Assembly (NCBI RefSeq): GCF_900177515.1
Contig: NZ_FXAK01000009.1
Span: 372,001-436,000 of the forward strand
DNA: 64,000 bases
Origin: Azospirillum oryzae
Lineage (GTDB): Bacteria > Pseudomonadota > Alphaproteobacteria > Azospirillales > Azospirillaceae
Direction: 5' to 3'
Shown: piece by piece, positions 24,595 through 33,015 of the stretch
Numbering within the stretch: the stretch's first letter is position 1
Layout: the number at the start of each line of letters is the position of its first letter
Notes under the pieces: model-generated
What the model was told of the DNA's origin: nothing
Seen by the model: only the letters and a program-made list of their open reading frames with translations
The model's database searches: none
Made by a program: the position numbers and the translations under genes

Positions 24595-25590
24595 ATGCGG
24601 GCTGCTTTCTACGACAGACAGGGAACCGCGAGGGAGGTGCTGACCGTCGGCGACCTGCCCGATCCGCAGCCGGGAGCCGGGGAGGTCCGGGTGAGGGTGG
24701 TCGCCTCCGGCATCAATCCTTCCGACATCAAGACGAGGACCGGTTTTGGCGGCAAGGCCATGCCGTTCCCGCGGATCGTGCCGCATCAGGACGGAGCGGG
24801 CGTCATCGACGATGTCGGCCCCGGTGTTCCTTCAGAACGCATCGGCGAGCGGGTCTGGATCTATATGGCGCAAACGGGGAGGGCGTTCGGTACCGCGGCC
24901 GAATTTGTCGTCGTGCCTTCGGTGCAGGCCGTCAGGCTTGCCGACAACGTGTCCTTCGAGATCGGCGCGTCCCTCGGCGTTCCGGCGATGACCGCGCACC
25001 GGTGCCTGTTCGCGGACGGCGACCTGCGCGGCAGGCGGGTTCTCGTTCAGGGCGGAGCGGGCGCCGTGGGCAATGCGGCGATCCTCCTTGCGAAATGGGC
25101 GGGGGCGTGGGTGGCGGCGACGGTGAGCCGCGACGAACAGGCGGATGTCGCCCGAGCGGCCGGTGCCGATCTTGTCGTCAACAGGCATGAGGAAGACGTC
25201 TCCCAGGCGGTGAGATCTGCGACCGCCGGCCAGGGGGTCGACCGCATCGTCGACGTGGACATCGCCGCCAACATCGATGTGGCGATCGCCTGTCTCGCGA
25301 GCGACGGCGTCATCTCGGCCTACTCAACAAAATCGCCGCAGGCCTCTCTCACGATCCCGTTCTTCCCGGCCCTGCTAGGCGGCTTCCTGTTCCGTTTCGT
25401 CTATGTCTACACCATGCCGGATGCAGCGATGCGGCAGGCGGCCGAGGAGGTCTCCGCCTGCGCCGCGTCCGGAGCCTATACCCCGCGGATCGCCAACACA
25501 TTTGACCTCGACGCTGTGGCCAAAGCACATGAGTTCCAGGATAGCGGCAAGGCGGTCGGAAAAGTCCTTGTTCGACTACAGAACTCGTGA
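24595..25590 (+). CDS. NADPH:quinone oxidoreductase (zinc-independent MDR family)
   Basis: The product has 331 residues from the ATG at 24595, with GAGAGG upstream. It is a medium-chain reductase fold: GroES-like N-terminal part (VVASGINPSDIKTR), then a Rossmann domain with QGGAGAVGNAAILLAKWAG. The structural-zinc cysteines of alcohol dehydrogenases are absent, as in zeta-crystallin-type quinone reductases. It reduces quinones or enones with NADPH. Divergence from hxlR points to induction by quinones or aldehydes. Confidence 0.9.
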   Translation: MRAAFYDRQGTAREVLTVGDLPDPQPGAGEVRVRVVASGINPSDIKTRTGFGGKAMPFPRIVPHQDGAGVIDDVGPGVPSERIGERVWIYMAQTGRAFGTAAEFVVVPSVQAVRLADNVSFEIGASLGVPAMTAHRCLFADGDLRGRRVLVQGGAGAVGNAAILLAKWAGAWVAATVSRDEQADVARAAGADLVVNRHEEDVSQAVRSATAGQGVDRIVDVDIAANIDVAIACLASDGVISAYSTKSPQASLTIPFFPALLGGFLFRFVYVYTMPDAAMRQAAEEVSACAASGAYTPRIANTFDLDAVAKAHEFQDSGKAVGKVLVRLQNS

Positions 25591-25707
25591 CGCGCGCAGG
25601 TCAAGCGCTGCTCCATATATTGAAAGTCACGAGATTACGGCTGGGGTGCGGCACAGTTCGATGAGACACCCGGCTGCGGTAAATTGAACCGCAACCGAAG
25701 GTCTTGG

Positions 25708-25732
25708 TGGACTTGCCCGGAGCAAGTGGAGA
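25708..25732 (+). repeat. Left terminal inverted repeat of the IS3-type element
   Basis: Starts TGGACTTGCC. It is identical to the reverse complement of 26505-26529 over 25 bases. Inside, ACTTGC and GCAAGT form a 6-bp hairpin around CCGGA. Confidence 0.9.
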
Positions 25733-25760
25733 GCCTCCATCTATGGTCTGAGGGACCAGG

Positions 25761-26490
25761 ATGTTTGGCATGGGTGACGGGCATCGGCGTAAGCTGACGG
25801 AAGACCTCAAGCGGGAAGCTGTTCGGCTTATCGCAACGAGCGGCCGGACTGTCGAGGAACTGGCGGCTGATTTGGGGATCGGCAAATCAACGCTGACGCG
25901 ATGGAGATCGCAGTATCAGGAAGCGGAGCTTCTGTCCGGTCCACATGACGATGTGCAAAAGGAACTGGTCCGTCTGCGTTGTGAGAACGAGGTTTTCTCC
26001 GCTCCGGCGCCGAACCGGAAATGAGGAACCGACATTTCCTACGTCTGGACCGCTGACGGCTGGCTTTATCTCGCCATCGTGCTGGATCTGCACTCCCGCC
26101 GGATTGTGGGATGGGCAACCAGTGACCGGATCACCAAGGAGTTGGCGATCACGGCGTTGAAGCGGGCAATTGCCGTTCGGCAGCCACCTCCCGGTCTGAT
26201 CCATTATTCAGATCGTGGAAGAAAATACTGTTCGGATGATTGCCAGAAGGTGTTGCAGGAGAGCGCGATGTTGGTTTCGGTGAGCGGGCACGGGAACTGC
26301 TACGATAACGCGATGGTGGAGACTGTGTTCAAGACCTTGAAGACAGAGCTGGTGTGACGTACGATCTTTACTTCGCGGCGGCAGGCTGAAATCGCCATTG
26401 GCCGCTACATCGACGGCTTCTGTAATCCAATCCGGCGACACTCCTCACTCGGCTTCAAAAGCCCCTGTGTCTTTGAGGTCGCTGCGTAGA
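25761..26490 (+). pseudogene. IS3-type transposase, orfA'-orfB' fusion with two in-frame TGA codons
   Basis: Residues 1-80 are OrfA: helix-turn-helix with RKLTEDLKREAVRLIA and DLGIGKSTLTRWRSQYQ. The frame then passes directly into the OrfB integrase core (DISYVWTADGWLYLAIVLD, SDRGRKYC, NCYDNAMVE). The end of OrfA and about 100 N-terminal residues of OrfB are deleted, with no frame change. TGA codons at 26022 and 26355 stand exactly where related proteins have Trp (NRK-W and ELV-W), so both are simple TGG to TGA changes. The frame otherwise runs to a TAG at 26488. Confidence 0.85.
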
Positions 26491-26504
26491 ATCGACACAC
26501 TCGT

Positions 26505-26529
26505 TCTCCACTTGCTCCGGGCAAGTCCA
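26505..26529 (-). repeat. Right terminal inverted repeat of the IS3-type element
   Basis: Ends GGCAAGTCCA. It is a perfect inverted copy of the left end over 25 bases. Confidence 0.9.
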
Positions 26530-26594
26530 ACCCGGTGCGGCCGGGAACCGTATCCTCCGGCTTCCGGCCGCACCGGCAAATGAATGCGAACCTA

Positions 26595-27365
26595 TTACAG
26601 GACGGCCAGCCAGCCGCCATCGACATAGATGATCTGTCCGTTGACGTAGTTCGACGCCGACGAGGCCAGATACACCGCGGTCCCGGTCAGTTCCTCCGGT
26701 TGGCCCCAGCGCTGGGCCGGGTTGCTGTTTTTCACCCAGGCATCGAAAGCGGCATCCTGAATCAGGGCCGCGTTCATGTCGGTGGCGATGTAGCCCGGCC
26801 CGATGGCGTTCGCCTGGATGTCGAAGCGCGCCCATTCCGCCGCCATCGCCCGCGTCAGCATCTTGATGCCGCCCTTGGCAGCGGTGTAGGGCGCCACCGT
26901 CGCCCGCGCCGCCTCGCTGGTCAGCGACCCGATGTTGATGATCTTGCCGCCGGTCCCCCGTGCGATCATCCGACGCGCCGCCTCGCGGGCGACGATGAAG
27001 GCCCCGGTCAGGTTGGTGTCGATGACGCGCTGCCAGTCCGCAAGCGCCAGATCGACCATCGGCTTGCGGAACTGGATGCCGGCATTGTTGATCAGGATGT
27101 CGACGGCAATTCCCCGCTCGTCAAGCGCGGAGAAGGCGGCGGCCACCGCCGCCTCGTCCACCACGTCGAACAGGCTACCTTCCGCGGCATGGCCCAGATC
27201 GGTCAGGCGCGTCACCGCCGCAGCGAGCGACTCTTCGTTGCGCCCGTTCAGGATGACGCGGGCGCCGGCCTCCGCCAGTCCCTGGGCGAACGCGAAACCG
27301 ATTCCACGGATGGAGCCGGTGATCAGCGCCGTGCGGCCGGAAAGATCGAACGGGGATGTCTTCAT
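26595..27365 (-). CDS. SDR family oxidoreductase, gluconate 5-dehydrogenase-like
   Basis: The product has 256 residues from the ATG at 27365. It is a classical short-chain dehydrogenase with cofactor motif TGSIRGIG, the NNAG segment, catalytic Ser in NIGSLTS, and Tyr/Lys in PYTAAKGG. Overall likeness is to gluconate 5-dehydrogenase and related keto-sugar-acid reductases. It lies 29 bases downstream of the enolase-superfamily gene, so it probably acts on the same sugar acid or on the keto-deoxy product. The operon is divergent from the GntR gene. Confidence 0.87.
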   Translation of the reverse strand: MKTSPFDLSGRTALITGSIRGIGFAFAQGLAEAGARVILNGRNEESLAAAVTRLTDLGHAAEGSLFDVVDEAAVAAAFSALDERGIAVDILINNAGIQFRKPMVDLALADWQRVIDTNLTGAFIVAREAARRMIARGTGGKIINIGSLTSEAARATVAPYTAAKGGIKMLTRAMAAEWARFDIQANAIGPGYIATDMNAALIQDAAFDAWVKNSNPAQRWGQPEELTGTAVYLASSASNYVNGQIIYVDGGWLAVL

Positions 27366-27394
27366 GGGGTGGGTCTCCATCGGGCGGCGGGGCC

Positions 27395-28597
27395 TCAATC
27401 CAAGGTGCTGACGCGACGGGTCAGGTCGGACCGTTGGAACACCGAGGGCAGCAGGTCGGTGCCCAGTCCCGGCCCTTCCATCGGATAGACATAGCCGCCT
27501 TCGATGCGGGGGACCTCGGTGACCAGTTCCTTGTACCACCCGGTGTAGAAGGCGCGCACCGACTCCTGGATCAGGGTGTTGGGCTGCGACAGCGAGGAAT
27601 GGACCGCGGCGGCATAGGCCACCGGGCCGGTGCAGTCGTGCGGCGCATAGGGACGGTGGTAGGTGTCGGCGAGAGCGGCGATCTTGCGCCCTTCGGTCAG
27701 CCCGCCGGTCCAGGCCAGGTCGGTCATCACCACGCCGACGGCGCCGGCCTCCAGCATGTCCTTGTAGGGGAAGCGTGATCCCAGGGTTTCCGACGCGCAG
27801 ATCGGCACGCTGGTCGATGCCGCCAACTCGGCCAGGGCGTTGACCGAGTTCATGCGGATCGGATCCTCATACCAGGTCGGCTGATAGTCCTCCAGCACGC
27901 GGGCGATCCGCTTGATCGTCGGCAGGTTCCACAGGCAATGGAATTCCACCATGATCTGCATCCGGTCTCCAACCGCCTTGCGGATCTTCTCGAACGGCTC
28001 GACAGCGCGCTTCATCTGTTCCGCGGTGATGAAGCGACCGTCATTCTCGATCGCCGCGGGATCGAACGGCCAGATCTTCATCGCCGAGATGCCCTGCTCC
28101 AGCAGGCTTTCGGCCAGCCCGCCAGCGTCCGACATGAAGGCGTTCAGATCCTCATACGGACCGGGGCTGGCGCCCAGGTTCCAGGTGTCCACCGGCTTGA
28201 TGCGATGGGAGCGGACATAGCCATAGCCGGCGCAGGTGTTGTAGACCGGCACCCGGTCATGGCAGAGGCCACCCAGCATCTGGTGGACCGGCTGGTTGCA
28301 GGCCTTGCCGAACAGGTCCCACAGCGCGATGTCGACGGCCGAAGCCGCCCGGTATTCCGTGCCGGTCGAGGACTGCGCCAGCGGCAGGTTAACCATGTCG
28401 CGGTTGATCGCCTCGATGCGCAAGGGGTCCCGGCCCAGAAGCCGCGTGGACAGCGTGTCGTGCAGATGGGCTTCGACCGCACCGGCCCCGTAGAACGTCT
28501 CGCCCAGCCCGACGATCCCGGCATCAGTGTGGACGCGCACCCACAGGACGTTGGCGAACTCTTCGGTGCGAAGGGTTTCGATGGCGGTGATTTTCAT
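27395..28597 (-). CDS. Mandelate racemase/muconate lactonizing enzyme family sugar-acid dehydratase
   Basis: The product has 400 residues from the ATG at 28597. It has an enolase-superfamily capping domain (1-130) and barrel. Likely metal ligands are the acidic residues in MVEFHCLW, YEDPIRM and SETLGSR. The barrel Lys is in AMKIWPFD, and a His lies in PYAPHDCTGP. These motifs point to an acid-sugar dehydratase rather than mandelate racemase. The exact sugar acid cannot be read from sequence. Coupling with an SDR and a TRAP importer under a GntR regulator supports a sugar-acid catabolic operon. Confidence 0.85.
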   Translation of the reverse strand: MKITAIETLRTEEFANVLWVRVHTDAGIVGLGETFYGAGAVEAHLHDTLSTRLLGRDPLRIEAINRDMVNLPLAQSSTGTEYRAASAVDIALWDLFGKACNQPVHQMLGGLCHDRVPVYNTCAGYGYVRSHRIKPVDTWNLGASPGPYEDLNAFMSDAGGLAESLLEQGISAMKIWPFDPAAIENDGRFITAEQMKRAVEPFEKIRKAVGDRMQIMVEFHCLWNLPTIKRIARVLEDYQPTWYEDPIRMNSVNALAELAASTSVPICASETLGSRFPYKDMLEAGAVGVVMTDLAWTGGLTEGRKIAALADTYHRPYAPHDCTGPVAYAAAVHSSLSQPNTLIQESVRAFYTGWYKELVTEVPRIEGGYVYPMEGPGLGTDLLPSVFQRSDLTRRVSTLD

Positions 28598-28718
28598 GAG
28601 CCGTCCCGCGATGAATGAGGAAGGAAGTTCTGGGAAATCAAAGGCATGGAAGAGGGGCAGGGCAGGTTGAGACCCCCGCGTGCCTATGCCCATGCATGCC
28701 GGGGCATCCTATTTCCGT

Positions 28719-28734
28719 TTGTGATATTTCACAA
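28719..28734. promoter_or_regulatory. Palindrome TTGTGA-TATT-TCACAA, candidate GntR operator
   Basis: A perfect 6-bp inverted repeat around TATT lies between the dehydratase start (28597) and the GntR start (28811). It has the size and symmetry of GntR/FadR-type operators and could control both divergent units. Confidence 0.6.
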
Positions 28735-28810
28735 CATGTTTTAATGTGCCACTGTTTGCAGGGTGAGCATGAACGATCCTGGGCAGCTTACGGTAAAGGA
28801 GGACGGCGTT

Positions 28811-29578
28811 ATGGGACGTGGACGCAGCAAGCCGGTGCTGATCGAGCCGGGTGGCACCATCGACCGCAAGCAGGCGCGGGCAAACCACGCCAACCTGCTG
28901 GAACTGGCCTATGGCAAGCTCGAGGAACTGCTGGTCAACTGCACGCTGGCGCCCGGCCGGTCGCTGTCGATCCAGGATCTGCAGGACATCACCGGCCTGA
29001 GCCGCACGCCTGTCCATCAGGCGGTCAGCATGCTGGCCCGCGACACGCTGGTGATTGTCAATCCGCGCAACGGCATCCAGATCGCTCCCATCGATCTGGC
29101 GCGCGATCGGCTGCTGCTGGAACTGCGCCGCGACATCGAGCGCTTCGTCGTGCGCCTTGCCGCTGAACGGTCGGGACCGACACAGCGCAATCAGATGATG
29201 CACCTGTCGCGGGTGCTGCGGGAGCGGCGGGCGACGATCACCATCGATCAGTTCAACGAGTTCGACCGCAGCATCGACAACCTGATCCTGGCGGCCGGCA
29301 ACGAACCCTTCGTCGGAAACGCGCTGCGTCCGCTGCACACGATCTTCCGGCGTATCGGCTTCCTGCACCAGAACCACATCGGTGGCGAGGCGACACTCCA
29401 CCGCAGTGTGGACTGCCATCTGGCATTGACCGACGCCATCGCCAACCGCCGCGCCGACGATGCGGTCAAGGCTTCCGACGAAATCGTGCAGTTCGTCGAC
29501 GCGATGTTCGACGAACTGGAAGCCCGCATCGACCCGCGGCTGCTCGATTGCAGCGTCGAGCCGCTCTTCACCCTGTGA
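28811..29578 (+). CDS. GntR family transcriptional regulator (FCD type)
   Basis: The product has 255 residues from the ATG at 28811, chosen because AAAGGAGG lies 8 bases before it. An in-frame GTG at 28763 and ATG at 28769 would add up to 16 residues. Residues about 20-90 form the GntR winged helix (LQDITGLSRTPVHQAVSMLA) and the rest is a helical effector domain. It is divergent from the dehydratase-SDR operon and leads the TRAP importer genes, so it probably controls both halves in response to the sugar acid. Confidence 0.88.
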   Translation: MGRGRSKPVLIEPGGTIDRKQARANHANLLELAYGKLEELLVNCTLAPGRSLSIQDLQDITGLSRTPVHQAVSMLARDTLVIVNPRNGIQIAPIDLARDRLLLELRRDIERFVVRLAAERSGPTQRNQMMHLSRVLRERRATITIDQFNEFDRSIDNLILAAGNEPFVGNALRPLHTIFRRIGFLHQNHIGGEATLHRSVDCHLALTDAIANRRADDAVKASDEIVQFVDAMFDELEARIDPRLLDCSVEPLFTL

Positions 29579-29670
29579 CCGGAGCCCGGCCCCGGCGGGC
29601 GGGTCGCCTTCCGGACGGAACTCCGATCCCGAACAATCACACCCAGAACAATCTCAAAAGGAGGAAAACC

Positions 29671-30648
29671 ATGAAGAAGGCTCTGTTGGCAGGGCTGGCT
29701 CTGGCAGCCATCGCCCTCGGCATCACAGTGCCGGCGGTCGCCGCCACCACCGCCCGCCTGTCACTCGATGTTCAGGAAGGCAACCCCAAGCACATCGCTG
29801 CAACGCGCTTTGCCGATGCGGTATCGGAAGCGACGAAGGGTGCGATCAAGATCCGCATCTTCCCGAACAGCCTGCTGGGCGCGGAAGCGGAGTCGGCGGA
29901 AGGCATCCGGCTCGGGTCCATCCAGATGGGAATCATCACCAGCTCGGTCTTCACGACCTGGATTCCCCAGGTGCAGGTGCTCGACCTTCCGTTCCTGTTC
30001 CGCGACGACCAGCACGCGGTCGCCGCCAACGCGGTGCTGACCAAGGCGTTGGCCGACAGCTTTCGCGAGAAGGGCTTCCATCTGCTGGGCTTTTCGGTCA
30101 ATGGTGCCCGCCAGCTGATGAGCAAGGACCCGATCGTCACGCCGGCCGATGCGGCCGGAAAGAAGATGCGGGTGATCCAGAGCCCGATCCATGTGGCTCT
30201 GTGGAAGGCGGTCGGCGCCAATCCCGTGCCGATCCCGGCGCCGGAGGTGTACAACGGCATGCAGACCGGCGTCGTCGATTTCTTCGACAACACGGCGACC
30301 AATTATCTGACCTTCCGCTTCTATGAAGTGGCGCCGAACTACACCAAGCTGAGCCACATCTATGCGATGGGTGCCTGGGTCGTTTCGGAGCCGTGGTGGC
30401 AGAAGCTGACGGCGGACCAGCAGGCCGCCATCGAAAAGGCGGCGCATGATGCGCAGGCCGACATCGTGCCGCTGCAGGCGGAGCAGGACGAGGCGGCGCT
30501 CGCCAAGACCGTCGCCCTGGGCGCCACCATCCATGAGGTGAAGGACAAGGCGGCGTGGCGTGAGCTGATGAAGCCGGTGTGGGCGGAGTTCACGCCGACG
30601 ATCCCGGGTGCCGACACGCTGATCCCGGCGATCGAGGCGGTGAAGTAA
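29671..30648 (+). CDS. dctP: TRAP transporter solute-binding protein, DctP type
   Basis: The product has 325 residues with a signal peptide at 1-24 (MKKALLAGLALAAIALGITV, cleavage near AVAA) and a strong AAAAGGAGG site. The DctP fold has the conserved region NSLLGAEAESAEGIRLGSIQMG, the GARQ substrate-carboxylate Arg region in NGARQLMS, and the family signature MRVIQSPIHVALWKAVGANPVPIP. It binds an organic or sugar acid in the periplasm for the fused DctQM membrane protein downstream. Confidence 0.93.
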   Translation: MKKALLAGLALAAIALGITVPAVAATTARLSLDVQEGNPKHIAATRFADAVSEATKGAIKIRIFPNSLLGAEAESAEGIRLGSIQMGIITSSVFTTWIPQVQVLDLPFLFRDDQHAVAANAVLTKALADSFREKGFHLLGFSVNGARQLMSKDPIVTPADAAGKKMRVIQSPIHVALWKAVGANPVPIPAPEVYNGMQTGVVDFFDNTATNYLTFRFYEVAPNYTKLSHIYAMGAWVVSEPWWQKLTADQQAAIEKAAHDAQADIVPLQAEQDEAALAKTVALGATIHEVKDKAAWRELMKPVWAEFTPTIPGADTLIPAIEAVK

Positions 30649-30744
30649 CGGGAGGGGAAGCCGTCGCGCGGATGATGCTCGGCACCTCCGCGCGCCCGCC
30701 CGCAGAAAGGTTCGGCCAGCAGTTTGGCCAATCGGAAAGGCCCG

Positions 30745-32628
30745 ATGATGTCGGAAGTCCAAGCTACCAGCTCTGAAACACTGTCCGGCCGATTGCAACC
30801 GGCCTGGGGGGAGACCGTCTGCCGCCTGATCGAAGGCGCCGTCGGAGCCGTCAATTTCCTGGTTCTGATCGCGCTGACGCTGGTCGTCTTCGTTGGCGTG
30901 ATCGCACGCTATCTCTTCAACAGCGGCTTTCCCTGGACCGAGGAATTCGCGATCTGGGCCTTCACCTGGCTGATCTTCCTGGGTGCGGCGACCGGGATCC
31001 GGCAAAAGCGGCACGTGCATGTCGACCTGCTGGTTGATCATTTGCCGGCGACGGCGCGGCCGGCCGTCGATTTCCTGCGTGACAGTCTGGTCGCGCTGAC
31101 GCTCCTGCTGTTCACCTTCAGCGGTTACGAGCTGGCCGACCGGATCGGCGGGGTCAGTACTACGCTGCAATGGCCGAACGCCCTGCGCTATGGCGTCGTT
31201 CCGGCGGCGGGCTGCATCGGGCTGCTGTTCCTCCTACTGGGCGAGACGACGATGGCCGGGCTGCTGCGCCGGGCCGGGTCGGTTGTGCTGGCCGGTGCCA
31301 TGTATCTGGTCGTGCAGGATCAGGCGCTGTCGCCGTTCCAGGATGTGTCGCCCAGCCTGCTGATGACGCTGGTGTTCTTCCTCACCATGCTGATGGGCGT
31401 GCCGATCGCCTTCTGCATGATGCTGGGCGTGTTCGTGACGACCTGGAGCGCCGATCTGCTGCCGGCACCGGCGATTCTGCAGAACATGATCGCCGGTTCG
31501 ACCAAGTTCATCCTGCTGGCGATCCCGTTCTTCCTGACGTCCGGCTATCTGCTGAATCTCGGGCGCCTGTCGGAGCGGCTGATCGATTTTGCTGAATCCC
31601 TGTTCGGCCATTTCCGCGGCGGTCTGGCCCAGGTCGTGGTGGTCAACAGCGTGCTGATCGGTGGTATTTCCGGTTCATCGGGAGCCGACGCAGCGAGCAC
31701 CACCAAGGTCGCGGTGCCGGAGATGATCAAGCGCGGTTACTCGCCGGCCTTCTCCTGCGCCATCACCGCGGTGTCGTCGATCCTGCCGAACATCATTCCG
31801 CCAGCCATCGCCATGCTGGTCTATGCCTCGGTCTCGAATGTTTCCATTTCGCGCCTGTTCGCCGCCGGCATCATCCCCGGTTTGCTGGTCGCGATGGCCC
31901 TGATGATTGTCGTCTATATCCTCGCCGTCCGCCGCGGCTACGAGGGAGGTAAGAAGCGGGCGCCCGTCAGCGTGGTCTGGAGCAGCTTCCTGCAGGCGGC
32001 CCCGACCTTGGCGATTGCCGTGCTGATCCTGGGCTGCATCCGTCTGGGGATCACCACCGCAACCGAGGCGGGGGTCATGGCGCTGGTCTGGGCCTTCATC
32101 CTGGGTAAGTTCGTCTACCGCGCCTATGGCTGGCGCAGCTTCTACCGGGCCATCATCGACTGCGCGACGGACTCTGCGTTGATCGGCTTCCTGATTGCGA
32201 CGTCGGTTCCCTTCGCCTGGATCCTGATCGCCGAAGGCGTGCCGCAGGAACTGATCGGCTGGGCGCGGGAAACCGCTCAGGGACAGTTCGGGCTGCTGCT
32301 GATCATGAACCTTACCCTGTTCGTGGCAGGCATGTTCCTGGACCTGACGCCGGCGATGCTGATCGCGGCGCCTCTGTTCCTGCCGCTGATGACCCAGGCG
32401 GGCATCGACCCGATCCAACTCGGCCTCATCATGATCATCAATCTCCAGCTCGGTGGCGTGACTCCGCCAGTTGGTATCCTGGTCTTCATCTCGGCGCAGA
32501 TCGCCAAGGTCCCACCCTATGCCGTGTTCCGCGAGGTCGGCGTGTTCGTCGCGGCCGTGCTGGTGGTCCTGGCGGCAGTGTGCGCCTTTCCGTTCCTGAC
32601 CATTGGAATTTGGGACTTTTTTGGCTGA
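30745..32628 (+). CDS. TRAP transporter fused permease, DctQM type
   Basis: The product has about 627 residues. The start is one of two adjacent ATGs (30745 or 30748) after GGAAAGG. The first 180 residues are the four-helix DctQ subunit (GVIARYLFNSGFPWTEEFA), and from about residue 198 the DctM subunit follows with many helices and the GISGSSGADAAST loop. Sodium-driven uptake with DctP is expected. The nearest genes indicate a sugar acid as cargo. No separate DctQ gene is present, consistent with the fusion. Confidence 0.93.
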   Translation: MMSEVQATSSETLSGRLQPAWGETVCRLIEGAVGAVNFLVLIALTLVVFVGVIARYLFNSGFPWTEEFAIWAFTWLIFLGAATGIRQKRHVHVDLLVDHLPATARPAVDFLRDSLVALTLLLFTFSGYELADRIGGVSTTLQWPNALRYGVVPAAGCIGLLFLLLGETTMAGLLRRAGSVVLAGAMYLVVQDQALSPFQDVSPSLLMTLVFFLTMLMGVPIAFCMMLGVFVTTWSADLLPAPAILQNMIAGSTKFILLAIPFFLTSGYLLNLGRLSERLIDFAESLFGHFRGGLAQVVVVNSVLIGGISGSSGADAASTTKVAVPEMIKRGYSPAFSCAITAVSSILPNIIPPAIAMLVYASVSNVSISRLFAAGIIPGLLVAMALMIVVYILAVRRGYEGGKKRAPVSVVWSSFLQAAPTLAIAVLILGCIRLGITTATEAGVMALVWAFILGKFVYRAYGWRSFYRAIIDCATDSALIGFLIATSVPFAWILIAEGVPQELIGWARETAQGQFGLLLIMNLTLFVAGMFLDLTPAMLIAAPLFLPLMTQAGIDPIQLGLIMIINLQLGGVTPPVGILVFISAQIAKVPPYAVFREVGVFVAAVLVVLAAVCAFPFLTIGIWDFFG

Positions 32629-32954
32629 ACCTATGATGGTTGCATCAAGTCTCATCCCGGAAGCCGGATGAGGAACGTTGGTTCTTTGATTGCGGGCACA
32701 GGAGGCAAGCCCTCAAAAGAAGGATCATCGCCAACGGCATTGATGAGGTGCTCTGCCGGCTCTGTGGTTCTTTCCGAGGTCCGGACGGGCCCTCTTCATC
32801 ATGGTGTCTGAAAGCTCTGGTCGCGGAATCAAGCTGAAGTGCGACAACACGTTTTTGTTGATCGGAGGGGCCGCTTTTTAGCCATTACGCCGATCTGGGA
32901 AAGCTCGTGCTTGTGGACCCACCGGCACGAGCGGCGGGGCAGGGGAGCGCCGGT
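32629..32954. other. Intergenic region between TRAP operon and IS6 element
   Basis: This 326-base stretch has no recognisable gene. Just after the permease stop an imperfect hairpin lies at 32651-32672 (CTCATC ... GATGAG with an inner CGG/CCG stem), followed by a T-rich patch; it may end the TRAP transcript. The remainder up to the IS6 end at 32955 is of unknown origin. Confidence 0.45.
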
Positions 32955-32983
32955 GGCTCTGTTGCAAAGCTTGCCGGCAGGCG
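32955..32983 (+). repeat. IS6 left inverted repeat
   Basis: Begins GGCTCTGTTGCAAAG, then diverges slightly from the right end. The match is 25 of 29 positions. Confidence 0.88.
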
Positions 32984-33015
32984 CGAGATGATGGTTACGG
33001 GCATCACCGCCGATG

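Larger units (their letters stand above)
25708..26529. mobile_element. IS3-type element, 822 bp, internally deleted, perfect 25-bp ends
   Basis: The ends 25708-25732 and 26505-26529 are perfect 25-bp inverted repeats that begin TG and end CA, as in the IS3 family. Between them lies a single broken transposase frame fused from orfA and the second half of orfB. No matching target duplication is visible next to the ends. The copy cannot move by itself but has intact ends, so a related transposase could mobilise it. Confidence 0.85.

Noticed and set aside
25761..26490. UGA read as Trp in the transposase
   Set aside because: Both TGA codons replace conserved Trp, but all intact genes here use TGA as stop, so pseudogene decay is the simple explanation.
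32640..32837. 65-codon frame after the TRAP operon
   Set aside because: The product is not recognisable, there is no ribosome site, and the frame passes through the hairpin region.
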